Below are positions 14,601 to 26,420 of a stretch of 64,000 nucleotides of DNA, one piece after another. Both the position numbers and the translations under genes were made by a program. Positions within the stretch are counted from its first letter, which is position 1; each line of letters begins with the position of its first letter. The notes below the pieces were generated by a model. It searched no databases and was not told where the DNA came from. It saw nothing but the letters and a program-made list of their open reading frames with translations. Source of the DNA: Meloidogyne chitwoodi. Lineage: Eukaryota; Nematoda; Chromadorea; Rhabditida; Meloidogynidae. The stretch is taken from NCBI GenBank assembly GCA_015183035.1, contig JACZZP010000007.1, forward strand, positions 434,001 to 498,000. The letters are read 5' to 3'.

Positions 14601-16664
14601 TTACAAAATGTTTATTTTATACATAAACAATTAATCTAGTTTTAATTTGTTTGTATGTTTCGACAAGTTCTATTTTAATTTTTTTCTTTATCTTACCAGA
14701 ATCTTTTTGAGAATCTCCACCCATGTTTTGATGAAAATATGCACGACTTTGCATGTTCGAAGAGCGAAGTATAGCATCATTTTGTCTGCTTCCATTTATT
14801 GGATGATTTTGTATTAACATCCTTGGCTCTGGTGAAATTACATGCTGTTGGCGGGATTTATTGTTGTTAAAAACTCCACGTATAGAACTTGACAGTGAAG
14901 CAATCGAAGTATAAGGTTGTCTGTTAAAAGAATTTTTATTTAATTTGGAGGCAAATTTGTTAGAAATAAATATTTAATATATAAAATCATTACGTTTTTG
15001 TGTGTATTATTGTTCCTCGTGATGGTGTCTTTTTTAATTGTGCTAAATCATGAGCAATTGTTGCTTTATATGCGGGAAAATGTTGTAAGGAAGATGCTGG
15101 GGAAGAAGGAGCAGATGTAGCTCCACAACTATCAGCAGCAAATGCATTAGTGGCAATGTGTAATGGAAGCAATACTAATTGTAAAAAATAAAATTGTATT
15201 ATTAGAGCTTGAAAAATGTTTGTGAACTTAAGTAACTTAAAACTTGAAAATATGTTTTTAAAAAATTAAAAAAAACTTGAAACTATAAACTTAAGATCTT
15301 TTTAACTTTAAATAAGTTTTGTATTTTAACAAAATTGAATTCATTTTCAAAAATTAGTTATTCGTTAATTAATTTGAATTACCTTTAGGAGTACTAGTTC
15401 TTAAAGGTGTCATAGCACTAAACGTATTTGTAGGTGATGAGCTCTCTTCTTCTTCTTCAATAAATTGAGCATTTTCAATAGTTGAAAGAAATAAAGGCTG
15501 TTGTTTGTTTTGTTGAACATGCGCTTCATAAAAACGACTTTGATGTTGCTGTTGTGGGAAACGATGTTTTGCTAAGTTTTCTTTGGATGAAACCTATAAA
15601 GTTATATTTAAATATATTTAAGTTTAAAAGTTATTGTATATTATTATAGAATGTTTGAAAACAAAGTTTGTAAATTAATAAAACCTTAAGTAAGTTTTGT
15701 TAAAGCTGTGTTTTTAAATTTAAAGTTTGTATTTTAATATTATAAAAAAAGTTTTATATTTTTCAAACTTGAAAAAAACGTTTTATATTTATTTAATATA
15801 TTATTTAATACCTGCTGATTTCTGTTTCTTAAAATTTGTGTTTGTGTCCCTTGTTTTTGTTGCCAATCTGCATTTTTCTTTAAAATGCTTTGTAACTGTT
15901 GTTGATTTACAGATTTAGAGGATGTTTGGCGATTATTATTTAAATTTTGTTTATTATTATCAAATTGTTGATTATTATTAAAATAATAGTTCGAATTATT
16001 ATTAAATTGATGTTGTTGATAATGTTGATTTGGTTGTTGTTGTTGGTCTAGCAATTCAGGCAATTCTTCTTCGTCCATATATGGGGAGAAGTTTGTACTA
16101 CTATAAATAAAATAATTAGTTAATTTTTAATAAAAATTACCTAAGAATTGAATCATTATTAGGATATGAGGCACTAATATTAGCAATGTCAGAGCTGGAC
16201 AGATCTAGCATTGTCTTATCTGAGCTGGGAGAAGCAATCAAACGACGATTTCGTTTAGTTTCCGAATTTGACCAATTCTTTACAATTTTTTATTTATGAA
16301 AAGAAGAAAAAAATAAAATTTACTTGAATTTGTTCTTTTCCAGTAGCAATATCTTCTGCAAATTTTACAAAACCCAAATCAATGTGATATCCATAAGGAC
16401 AACAATCACATTGTTGTTGTGGAGAATTACTATTACTATAATTATATTCAACAATTTTATTTGGTTTTTGTTGAGAATAAATAATGTCTGAAGCAAATAA
16501 TTGTCTCCCATTTCCTAGGCGCCCATTGCTATGTCCATTTTGCAAGTTATGTTGAAGTTGTTTTTGTTGTTGTATGGATGAAGGATTTTTCTGATAAAAT
16601 AAATTAAAAAAATTTTTTTAATTAAGAAAATTTTAAGTACATGATGGCTAGACTCATACATCAT
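8669..16664 (-). CDS. vab-19: KANK-family protein (VAB-19 orthologue), 26 exons, 1874 aa
   Basis: KANK proteins link integrin or hemidesmosome adhesions to actin; C. elegans VAB-19 does this in epidermis. The KN motif lies at residues 69-90 (key stretch [17 protein letters not shown]). A short coiled coil follows at about 845-915, then a Gln/His-rich region near 1100-1180, and C-terminal ankyrin repeats from about 1680 ([56 protein letters not shown]), the KANK order. The start ATG is preceded directly by an in-frame TAG. Exons, high to low: 16664-16641, 16590-16324, 16277-16141, 16100-15812, 15593-15383, 15174-14994, 14920-14697, 14402-14161, 14094-13976, 13935-13635, 13359-13042, 12992-12935, 12892-12727, 12675-12469, 12286-11216, 11176-11001, 10940-10823, 10774-10628, 10577-10329, 10274-10047, 9974-9791, 9639-9529, 9487-9251, 9155-9063, 8984-8877, 8827-8669. 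They total 5625 nt. The donor at 12727 (gtttgt) is the least certain. The middle is much longer than I recall for VAB-19. Confidence 0.93.
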
Positions 16665-16693
16665 CTATTACGTTCTCCAGTGTAAATTTAATC
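16665..16693 (-). promoter_or_regulatory. 5' UTR with splice acceptor (possible trans-splice site) of the KANK gene
   Basis: Reading the minus strand, ttatag ends at 16693 and is followed by a 28-nt leader to the start codon. An acceptor this close to the ATG, with no obvious upstream exon, is where a nematode spliced leader is usually added. A cis-spliced 5' UTR exon is equally possible. Confidence 0.5.
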
Positions 16694-19600
16694 TATAATA
16701 AAAAATTATTTAATAATGTGTTGCTAATTTAAATTATAAATAAATAATAAGGAAAAAGTGAAGGTTTAAAATTTTTTTATGCATAATCTTAAACTAAAAA
16801 ATAATTATAGAAATATAATAACACAAACTTAAATAAATATGCTAAATATATTACAAACTTGAAAATAAACTTGATATTAGAAACTTAAGTATAATTTTAA
16901 GAGCGCAACATTAAAAAACAACAAAATAAAACAAACATAGAAAAAAAACTTGTAAAAACTTGGAAATAAAATAAATCTTAGTATTTAAACTTAACATATA
17001 TAAACTTAAAAACATACTTAAAAATAAAAAAAACTTGAAAACAAAATATAAGAATCAATAAATAAAACAAAACAATTAAATGTTTTGAAATATGCTTAGA
17101 ATGTCTGCCTATTTTTACGTGAAATATTTGTTTGTGTTATCAAAATAAATACATATAAATGTTCGTAAATAATACAACACATATTTGTTTTTGCTTAATC
17201 ATTATTTTTTTTTGCTTTCTCTTTTCGATTTTTTTCGATATTTTTATTTTTAATTAATTTTAAACCACACTTTTTTTAAAATTATTTTTTTAATTTATTA
17301 ACACTTATTTTTTAATAAATTCCTTTTACCGAAAAATAATAAATATTTTTTACGATTAAATTAATAAATATAAAATATTATTTGGGTTGCAACTTTACCC
17401 GCGCAACATCAGAAAAGCAAAAGAAAAATAATAGATGAAAAAAGGGTTAAAAATGTATGTACTATTAAAAATAATTAATGAAGGAATTTATATTTGGGGT
17501 TAATATTGTGACAAAAAGAAAAATTATTGGAAATTATAAATTTAAAAAAAATATTTTTTTAATTAGTTTAAAAATACGAAAAAAAAATTTATTAAAGAAA
17601 AAAAATTAAAAATTAAAATATTAAAAAATGAATTAAAGACTTTAATAATTAAAAAAAAATAAATTTAATCAACCATAAAAAATAAAATATAAATATTTTT
17701 AATAATAATAATAAATATTGGAGAAATATATGTGTTCAAATATTTGTCCAATAAAATATTAAAAAATCACTGATCGATGGGAAAATTGATTATACCCAAC
17801 TGGAAGAGGAATTAATTATTCTTCTGTGTGGCTAGTTAGTGCCGAACTTATTTTAATTAATTAATTATTTAATTTTAAAAATAATTGATTTATATATAAT
17901 TGTTAAAAATAAAAAGAGAAATTAGAGTTGACTTTTTAATTTATAATGACAGCAAAAAAAAATAAAAAAATAATAAAAAAAATAAAAAAATAATAAAAAG
18001 ATTTGTAAATCTGCCAAAATTAAATTAAATTAAAAATATTAAAATATAAAGAAGAATTCATTAAATATTATTTTCTCGAAAAATTTAAATCCATTTTCTT
18101 CACTCTAATTTTAAAACCAGGTTTATATAATTAAAAATAAAATTAATTAAATAAAGAAAGAATTAATTAAATTATTATATTAAATCAATTAATATATTTA
18201 ATTAAATTAATTAAAAAAAAAATATTTAAAAAAATAATTTTTTTATGTATTTTAATATTTTTTGAAAAAAATAAAAAATATTTTTTTTTTATTATTTTTA
18301 AGAAAAAAAGTGACCACTACCTACCTATTTTTATATTACTTATGCGCAACAGAATCGGAAAGATTTATTTATTTATTTTTATACCTAAGAAAAAATACAT
18401 AAAACTTTTTTTTCTGCGCGGTTGCAATTTATTTATTAAAACAAATTATATTATAGCTATTTTATTTGTTTTTATTTATATTTATTTGTGTTGGACTTAA
18501 AACTTAAAGTTTTCTTTGTTTGTAGCTTAAGGGTTTAAGTTTTTTGGGAAAGAAAAATAGACAATTGGAGAATAAAAGAAACTTAAAAATAGAAAAGAAT
18601 AATTTTTTTAAAAAAGAAAAAAAATTTTTTTTTTAAGATTTAAATTGGTAAAAATATTTTTTTTAATTAAAAAATAAAATAATTACATAAATAAGCAAAA
18701 AATAAAAAACATAAAATAAATAACGGAAGAAAAAATATTTTATTAAATTTATTAGTGAATATTAAAAAAAATTTTTGGAAAATCTTAAGGGTGCATCAGT
18801 CATTAAAACTCTAAAGGGAGAAATTCAAGGACAAGCAACCGCTAAATGCGCACACACAAAGAGGTAAATAAATAAGTCGGAGACTTTTTAGGTTTAAAGA
18901 AATAAATATAAGTAAAGATGAACTAAAACACAAAAAATGTGCGTTGAAATTAAAAATTTTGGTTTATAGTATATAAATAAGTAATTGCTTCTAAAACATT
19001 AAGGAAAACAAAGTAACAAACTTAATAATTTTATAAACTTGAAATTCAAGAAAGAAACAAAATACATTAATTCAACTTGGAATTTAATAAAATCAAGTAA
19101 AAAACCTGAAATAATAAATAAATAAACTTGACCTGTTAAAACAAAAATGCTTCAGTATTTTCAAATTTTAATTCTAAACATTAAATAAACTTGAAGCATT
19201 TGATAATTAAAATATTAAAGTTTAATTATTTTAAATTTATTCAAATTGTTTAAAGTTTATTTAACAAATTAAAATTTAATTTACAATCGATTTTAATCAA
19301 CATAAAATAATTGTATTTTAAATATGTAGCAATAAAAAAGAGGAAATACACGTAACAAAAGTTTGCATTAAAAGTGATCATAAAAAATATTTATTTGCTT
19401 TTATTGCTGACTAAACAATTTTTGTTAAATTAAAAAGATTTATAAAATTAATTTTAAATAAATTATATATCTTTTTTTTTTGATTTTTATATTGTTTAAT
19501 TAAAAATGAATAATTAATCACTAAAAGTTTTTAAATTAATTGTCAGACAATAAACTAATTTTTTTAAATAAAAAATAAATGAGCGAAATCTAAAGAGGAA

Positions 19601-22511
19601 AATAAAATAAAAACGAGGAAACTCGGACTGAGGATAATTAAAATGAAAAAAGATCAAAAGTCTGAATAATGGGCCTATATCCCCAAACGTTTGGCCTTCT
19701 CTTCCTTAGCCTCTAAACTCTTACTACTTAAAAATTTTCTTTTCCAAAATCATCTCCTTTCTATTTTTCTCATTTATTCCCGTCTGATCATACTCTCAGT
19801 GACCTGCGCATCACAAAAGAAATTATAAGAAAAAATATTATTATTATTCATTTGCCCGCACACATTGTTGGATGATAGAAATAAAAAATATATTTTTATA
19901 TTTAAGTTATTACACATCTTTAGATCAATACTATTTATTTTGTTTTGATTTGTTAAAAAACAAGAAATAACGAAGAAATAAATAATTAGAAATTAATTAT
20001 AAGGAAATAATATCAAACGAAGCAAAACTTGAAAACTTTAAAATAAACCTATAATAATATAATTGTAAAAATAAATCTAAATAAACTTGAAGCAAAATTT
20101 TATATAAACTTAAAAATAAACTTAAACTTTATTCAATCTGGAATTTAATTAAAAATAATAAAATATGTGTGTAGAAGATTTAGCATCATTTTGTAACTAT
20201 TCTTCTGACATGCGCTTTTTTGCTTGATTGGAAAACCGCAAGATGTGATTACTCCCTTTTTTGCTTTTATTAATTCATAGGGTCTCTTAATCTTTGAAGA
20301 ATTCATTCAATTGTAACAAATGACTGAAATAATGACATAGACAAATTGTCCACTCGGCTGGCTTTTCGACTCCCCAACCACCCTATGTTTCCGCTGAGAG
20401 CTTATCCTCCGCAATTTAGTAAAAAATGTACGGGCTGATTAGATGCATACGAAATCAAAATAATAGACACAAAACAAAGTTTTTTTGAAAGCTATTGAAT
20501 GATCGAATTATTGAATAAAAAGTGTTTTACAAAAAATAAGCCTTTGTAAAAATAAAATTAATTTGTTTTAATATTAAAAGTAATTGACACGAATAAAAAA
20601 TACACTAAAAATATAAAAGTAAACTTTAAACTAATGTAAAACATTAAAATAAACTTAAATCAGAACACTAAAATAAACTTAAATCAGAACATTAAAATAA
20701 ACTTAAATCAGAAAATTAAAATAAACTTCAATCAGAACATTAAAAAAACATGAATCAGAAACAGAACATAAACTACACAGAACAAAATAAGAATGCTTAT
20801 ATGAGTAAAAAACACATAATAAATATGTAAAATAAATAAATAAAAATATTATAATAAACGTGAAAAGGGTGTTTGTGTGGTAAACCTTTGCGTATGTTTC
20901 AAAGAGTTAACGGGTTAGAAGCAAGTTTGTGTGTTTCCACTTTTTATTACTTTGCTTATACATTTTCTTTCAAAGTTGGAAAGATTAATTAGTTGAATCA
21001 TTATATAACCAAAAATATAAAAATAAAACCAGTTAAAATAATCAGATTTTTGATAAATAATTAAAAAGAAGTGAATGGAATATTACAATAAAAAATAAAG
21101 GAAAAATGAAAATAAAATTTTTTATAAAAAATTGAATTTATGAATATCGATAAAATTTAGATTAAATTTAATTTAAAAAAACGAATAAAGATGTAATAAT
21201 AAAAATGAGGTTTTAAGCGTTGCTTCATTCCCAAAAGATTCATCAGTAAACCATCTATGTTTTGTATTATTATTATATAATACAGCCATAAATGTTTGTG
21301 ACTCTCTTTTTCTTCTCTGTTGTTGATTTAACATTTCAAAAAAGAATTAAAAATATTTACAAAAAAAATAAAGGAAAGTGAAAGGAAAAAATAATAATAA
21401 TTCTCGATTAGATTTAAATAATAATAAACATAATCTAGAAAGAAAGATGAGAAAAAATTATTAAAAAAGGAAAAGAAATACATAATATTTTACTTTTTAA
21501 AATTTTATTTTTCAAAAATTAAGCAAGTTTGCAGATAAATAAACTTAAAAACACAAACTTGAAAATAAACTTAAAAACACAAACTTGAAAATAAATATAA
21601 AACTTGAGTTTAAAAACTTGAATAAAAACAGAAGAAATACAAACTTAAAAGTTAAGTAAGTTTAATCAAATGATTTTTATTAATAAGCTTAAACTTAGTT
21701 TTTATAAATCTCAAAAACATATTTAATACTAATAAACAAAACACAAAAAGGGATTCTTCCCTCAAAAATGTCCAGATGCTCAACATGTGTGTGAGTATTA
21801 AAGAAATGAGGATAATAAAAAGTAAAAAAATATTTAATAAATAAAAATGAGGAAATATGTATACTTAATGGCTGTTGGCCAAAAAAAATAAAAATAAATA
21901 AATAAAATTTCTAGTGGAAAAGCATGTTTTTTTAAAAAATATTGGAAGGGTTTATAGTAAAAATGAGAAGATGATTCAGGCAAATGATTTTTTATTTGCT
22001 AAGAGAAATATTTTTTTAGATTGGCTAGAGATTGATTGCTGCATGAACAAAAAAATATTATATTAATTTTAGTTGGGGAAACGTAAAAATAAATAAATAT
22101 ATTTAGTAAAGCTTAGAATTGGGATTTGTTCTGTTATTTATTTTAATAATAATTCTTTCATTTGAATATTTTTATTTGATTTAAGTCAAAATTAAAAATA
22201 AATTTTAATTGACAAAAAAGTATTTTTTATAAAATTTATTTTTTAATTTAAAGGCTCAAAACATAATTGTTTATTTTTAAAAAAATTTATTACAAAAATA
22301 TTAAATCAGAAAATAAAATGTTACAAATTTATTCAAATTTGTAACATTTTTCTTTTTTCCTTTTCTACACAATTGCTTTTTCACAATTTTTGTATTTCTT
22401 TTCAGGCAAGTTTAGCCAATCAATTTACAAGTAATTTTACATTAATATTTATTTAATTTTGTTTTATTATTAAATTTTCAATTTTTAACTTAAAAATTTC
22501 AAGAATAAAAT
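16694..22511. other. AT-rich intergenic block upstream of KANK, no gene seen
   Basis: Some 5.8 kb between the divergent KANK and F-box starts. It holds long poly-A/T runs, many copies of the phrase aaacttgaaaataaactt (for example 16855-17045, 19020-19140, 20030-20130, 21540-21620), and a short array ttaaaataaacttaaatcagaaca at 20640-20760. I find no exon chain, tRNA or other RNA gene. A 5' UTR exon or enhancers of the KANK gene could lie here but cannot be shown. Confidence 0.5.
20640..20760. repeat. short tandem array of a 25-28-bp unit
   Basis: Four to five tandem copies of a unit reading approximately ttaaaataaacttaaatcagaaca. It is one of several arrays in the window built around cagaat or tcagaa. 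Confidence 0.7.
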
Positions 22512-22875
22512 ATGAAATATTTAGCAGCGGAAATACAACTTAAAATTTTCAAAAATCTCAACTTTGATGATTTGTTCTCAGTTAAACGAGTTAATCGATA
22601 TTTTTATGATTTTATTAATAAATACAAAGATGAATTGGCTCGTAAAAAATTCTATGCATTAGCTTTTGTAATTTTACTTATTTTTCTTTAAATTTTATTA
22701 ATTAAGGCGTTCGAAAATTTTAAAAAACTAATAAAACTTGAAGCAATCGATTTTCCTTTGAGTAATCATCTTCTGGAGAAGGTATGACATTTTATTGAAA
22801 TTTTTAAATTAATTATTTTCAGTGGCAATCTGCTATAGATAAACAAATTCAAATTCCTATTTATTTAACTTTTGG

Positions 22876-23474
22876 GGTAGTTTACGTTCGCATAAAAATG
22901 TCATTTACTCGAAAATTTTTAGAATGGATGATTTGTATATCATTTGAGAGAGCTAAGGTTAACGAGATTAAACAAAGTTGTATTTTTATTCATATTTATG
23001 TATTATACTTCTCATAATTTTCTTAAGGCCAGTGATGAGAAAGTTCCAGTTCCGGAACTACCAAATTTATGGAAATGGTTTGGAACATGAATTATGGAAC
23101 TGGTTGATTATTGGAACTGGTTCCGGAACTAGTTCCTAAGCCCACAATAGTTCCGGAACTGGAACTAGTTCCGTGAAAATTTTGGAACTTTCCCGTCACT
23201 GCTTAAGGCCACTGAATCTTGGTTAGGTGAATATGTAGGTTTATCCCTTATGTGGATAAGTAAATCTATTTTGTGTTTGCAAAGGTAGCTAACGCAAACT
23301 CATTGACCTTCTGAAAATTGACAATGTATAGAACAAAAACCTAGAGTGCTCATTATCTTGTTCAATTTATTGATTTCCATCACATTCGACAAGCTCGAAG
23401 GCTTTTTTGAAAGATTTTTAACCGTCCATTTCTAAAATTTTTCGTAGAGTTACATTTTTAGCGAACGTAAACTA
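22876..23474. mobile_element. 599-bp terminal-inverted-repeat element inside the F-box exon
   Basis: The ends are inverted copies: tagtttacgttcgc near 22878 and gcgaacgtaaacta ending at 23474, with about 60 bp of imperfect pairing inward (ctaaaaatt / aattttt blocks). TTGG stands on both sides (22872-22875 and 23475-23478), a possible 4-bp target duplication. Removing it restores the F-box reading frame, which is the best evidence that it is an insertion. It has no coding capacity and I cannot name its superfamily. Confidence 0.75.
23030..23201. mobile_element. 172-bp hAT-like MITE built of AGTTCC repeats, nested
   Basis: It starts cagtgatgagaaagttcc and ends ggaactttcccgtcactg, with the 8-bp duplication cttaaggc on both sides (23022-23029 and 23202-23209). 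The interior is almost entirely ggaactggttcc-type palindromic repeats. A relative lies at 58137-58342. It sits inside the 599-bp element, so it inserted later. Confidence 0.85.
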
Positions 23475-23585
23475 TTGGAATGAATAAAAAGTATGAAGAA
23501 AGGTGTTTTGACAAAAATTTAGCTTTATACTTTGTTCGACAAGGTATATTATATATAAAAAAATACACTTAAATTTAAAAACATA

Positions 23586-23940
23586 CTAGGGTGTCTCATA
23601 AGTTCTGCACGTTGGTACGCCATTTTGCGTACAGTAGTCCAATTTTTATAAGTGATATACCAAATTAAAGCTCTAACTGTGCACTACAAGATAACCGAAG
23701 CATTTTTCCCAAAATTCATATCTGCCAGAGATATAGCGGATATCCGGGATATACCAAACTTCCTTTATCCGGATATATGTCAAAAAAATTTTTTTTTATT
23801 TTTCTAAATTTATATTAAAATTCTATGGATTTTTCTGAATAGAATGAAAAAAAAATACACAAAAAATTATCATTTTGAGCTGAGTTATGATTTTTTTAAA
23901 AATTCAGTTTTTTTTCTCTAAAAAATAATAGATTAACAAT
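23586..23940. repeat. 355-bp terminal inverted repeat of mariner copy 1 (left)
   Basis: It pairs with 25231-25585. The inner edge is gattaacaat / attgttaatc, beyond which the two sides diverge. The arms contain the block atccggatat and run to the outer tips ctaggg / ccctag. Confidence 0.9.
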
Positions 23941-23972
23941 AATTTATTAATAAAAATGTTTACAGTACATCT

Positions 23973-24995
23973 TTATTCATAGAAATAATTTCCATTACAT
24001 TGAATGCATCGTTCCCAAAGGTTAGGAAGCTTTTCAATCCCTTTGCGATACCATTCAGGCCCTTTTGAGTCAAAAAAATTCTTCAGTGCTGTGCAAATTT
24101 CTTCCTCATTTGAAAATTGTTTTCCACGTAGAAAATCTTTCAGAGGACTAAACAAATAATAGTCTGACGGTGCTAGATCTGGAGAGTAAGGACTATGTTC
24201 AAGAATATCCCATCCAAGATCTTCTATCTTCTTTCGTGTTACAGCAGACACATGTGGACGAGCTCCGTCTTGTTGGAATAGTATGCCCTTTCTCGCCCAA
24301 ACCGTATATGGAGGACGACGTAGTTGTTGTTGTACACGATGTAGTTGCTCACAGTAAACCTCTGATGTTATAGTGCGATTTAAAGGAAGAAGCTCCCAGT
24401 AGACAATTCCATGAACGCACCACCAAACACTCAATAGCTGTTTCTTTGGATGAAGCTGCTTTGGAGTTGCATTAGCATCTTGCCCAACTGCAAGCCATTG
24501 CTTTTCCGATGCGCGATTATCATACAGAATCCAACTTTCATCACAAGTCAGAATTTGATCAAGAAAAGGCGAGGTTTGTTGTCGTTGAAGCAATGTACGG
24601 CAAATTTCTACACGTTTTTGTCTCTTTTGTTCATTAAGATCGTGCGGAACAGTGCGGCCAGATCGGTAGCTTAATTCCATCTCCTTCATATTCCGCCATA
24701 CAGTATCTTTTGATGATCCAAGTTCTTCTGCCAATTTTCTAGTGCTGGTTGCGGGATTCTCATTAATTGCGGCACGTAAGGCTTCAGTTTCAAACGTTGA
24801 AGGCCTTCCAGAACGAAATCCATCATCTGTACTGAAGTCGCCAGTTCTGAATTTCGTAAACCATCTTCTAGCCGTGCTTTCATCGAGAGCGTTGTCACCT
24901 AATGCTTTTTTGATGTTTCTTGCTGCTTCTGCTGCTGTATGTCCAAGTTGAAATTCATGCAACAATCTTTCCCTTATTCTTTTTTTTTCATCCAT
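23973..24995 (-). CDS. mariner transposase, 340 aa, DD34D, intact
   Basis: Catalyses cut-and-paste movement of the element in the nucleus. The N-terminal half has the two helix-turn-helix units used for end binding (residues 1-110; second near STRKLAEELGSSKDTVWR), a VPHDL motif matching mariner WVPHEL, then the catalytic triad: D in LTCDESW, D in QQDGARPH, and D in APSDYYLF, with 34 residues between the second and third, the mariner spacing. Length is typical (about 345 aa). No stop or frameshift is present. The 5' leader between gene and repeat holds several copies of gatcaaaaaa. The product is identical to that of copy 2. It should be active if expressed, which is inference. Confidence 0.97.
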   Translation of the reverse strand: MDEKKRIRERLLHEFQLGHTAAEAARNIKKALGDNALDESTARRWFTKFRTGDFSTDDGFRSGRPSTFETEALRAAINENPATSTRKLAEELGSSKDTVWRNMKEMELSYRSGRTVPHDLNEQKRQKRVEICRTLLQRQQTSPFLDQILTCDESWILYDNRASEKQWLAVGQDANATPKQLHPKKQLLSVWWCVHGIVYWELLPLNRTITSEVYCEQLHRVQQQLRRPPYTVWARKGILFQQDGARPHVSAVTRKKIEDLGWDILEHSPYSPDLAPSDYYLFSPLKDFLRGKQFSNEEEICTALKNFFDSKGPEWYRKGIEKLPNLWERCIQCNGNYFYE

Positions 24996-25230
24996 TTATT
25001 TGAAAGGATTTGAAGAAAATACTGATGAATTTGATTTGAAGCCAGACACTTTTAAAGAAGCCGTCCAGACAGAAAAACCCCAACTCAGACACGAAAAAAG
25101 TCGTGCAGACGATCAAAAAAGCTGCGCAGCCGATCAAAAATGAACAAAAAAAGTTTTGAAAAACAAAAAACCCGCACAAATAAAAAAAACGCGAGCAGAT
25201 GATCAAAAAAGTCACTAAACTGACCAACCG

Positions 25231-25585
25231 ATTGTTAATCTATTATTTTTTAGAGAAAAAAAACTGAATTTTTAAAAAAATCATAACTCAGCTCAAAATG
25301 ATAATTTTTTGTGTATTTTTTTTTCATTCTATTCAGAAAAATCCATAGAATTTTAATATAAATTTAGAAAAATAAAAAAAAATTTTTTTGACATATATCC
25401 GGATAAAGGAAGTTTGGTATATCCCGGATATCCGCTATATCTCTGGCAGATATGAATTTTGGGAAAAATGCTTCGGTTATCTTGTAGTGCACAGTTAGAG
25501 CTTTAATTTGGTATATCACTTATAAAAATTGGACTACTGTACGCAAAATGGCGTACCAACGTGCAGAACTTATGAGACACCCTAG
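25231..25585. repeat. 355-bp terminal inverted repeat of mariner copy 1 (right)
   Basis: It is the inverted partner of 23586-23940. It lies on the 5' side of the transposase gene, so transcription would have to start within or next to it. Confidence 0.9.
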
Positions 25586-25587
25586 TA

Positions 25588-25679
25588 TAATTCCTCAATA
25601 TTTACAAGAATGGTTTTTAATTGATGAAATTGATTATTATTTTATGAATAAAGATGGAAAGGCTTATTTGCTAAATTAA
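25588..25679 (+). pseudogene. stray 3' end of the secreted family's last exon
   Basis: The frame reads IIPQYLQEWFLIDEIDYYFM and then NKDGKA before a stop at 25677-25679. This matches the end of exon 4 of the four-exon secreted family (compare 52180-52252 and 62100-62205). The 3' flank after the stop (tgtcgaactagtcaaacaaa, then a TTTATT-rich stretch to about 25935) is also the family's. The upstream part of the exon is missing because mariner copy 1 ends at 25585. I infer that its other part is now at 47828-48345 on the minus strand, across mariner copy 2. Confidence 0.85.
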
Positions 25680-26164
25680 TAAAATTAAAAAGTTTAGAGT
25701 GTCTCAGAATCAGCATATTACAGCGAAGAATACAAAAAATATATTCATAAATATTATTTACTTGTGTCGAACTAGTCAAACAAAAATTTAATTTTATACT
25801 TTTTAAATTTTCTTTTGCTTTATTATTTGTTTAATTATTTAATTAATGCTTTATTATTTATGGTAAAAATGTTTGGTTAAATAATAAATTTATTTTTATA
25901 TTTTGTTAATTTATGGAGTATTTACCTAAATATTTAAAGTTTTGCTTACTTGAGAACATTAAAACTTGAAAATTTTAATTAACTAAATTAAATAATAATT
26001 AAAAAATTAATTAAAAGAGGATAGATAAATGCCAGGAAAATAGGTCAGTGGAAAATAGGTCAGTACTAGGAAAATAGGTCGGTGGAAAATCGGTCAGTGA
26101 AGAAACAGTACATAAAATTACTAAAATACATGTAAAACACAAAAATACATTAAAATTTTTTGTG

Positions 26165-26420
26165 TTTACATGTGTTTTCGTGTTTTATTTGTTTTTTGTG
26201 TTTTTACTTGTGTTTTTTACATGTGTTTTTGTGTTTTATTTGTTTTTTGTGTTTTACATGTGTTTTTGTGTTTTATTTGTTTTTTGTGTTTTACATGTGT
26301 TTTTGTGTTTTATTTGTTTTTTGTGTTTTACATGTGTTTTTGTGTTTTATTTGTTTTTTGTGTTTTACATGTGTTTTTGTGTTTTATTTGTTTTATTTGT
26401 TTTTTGTGTTTTACATGTGT
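26165..26420. repeat. 37-bp minisatellite, left arm
   Basis: About five units of 37 bp (acatgtgtttttgtgtttta.. type) run to 26420. As 37 is not a multiple of 3, the same Cys/Phe/Val/Leu-rich peptide pattern appears in all three frames; these open frames are not genes. Confidence 0.9.

Larger units (their letters stand above)
22512..23543 (+). pseudogene. 5' half of an F-box family gene, disrupted
   Basis: The product begins MKYLAAEIQLKIFKNL then FSVKRVNRYFYDFI, a nematode F-box; such proteins link substrates to SCF ubiquitin ligases. Exons: 22512-22667, 22707-22781, then a third exon 22823-22875 plus 23479-23543 cut by a 599-bp insertion. Read through the insertion the frame stops at 23017 after 141 aa. 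Skipping the insertion and one copy of TTGG restores the frame up to a donor (gtatat) at 23544, phase 1. The continuation is not downstream: mariner copy 1 follows at 23586. It matches, in phase and in sense, the minus-strand fragment 45068-45804; together they make 1035 nt, 344 aa. I treat both as halves of one gene split by inversion. Confidence 0.85.
23586..25585 (-). mobile_element. mariner transposon, copy 1, 2000 bp, intact
   Basis: A complete element from ctagggtgtctcataag to its inverted copy, flanked by TA on both sides (23584-23585, 25586-25587). The terminal inverted repeats are about 355 bp each (23586-23940 and 25231-25585) and look perfect, far longer than the roughly 30 bp usual for mariner. 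The transposase gene is on the minus strand. Copy 2 at 45826-47825 has the same length and opposite orientation. Identity of the encoded proteins indicates very recent transposition. It separates the F-box 5' half from a stray exon of the secreted family. Confidence 0.95.

Noticed and set aside
22823..23017. F-box protein of 141 aa ending at 23017 as a natural short gene
   Set aside because: The last 45 codons lie in an inverted-repeat element whose removal restores homology and frame.
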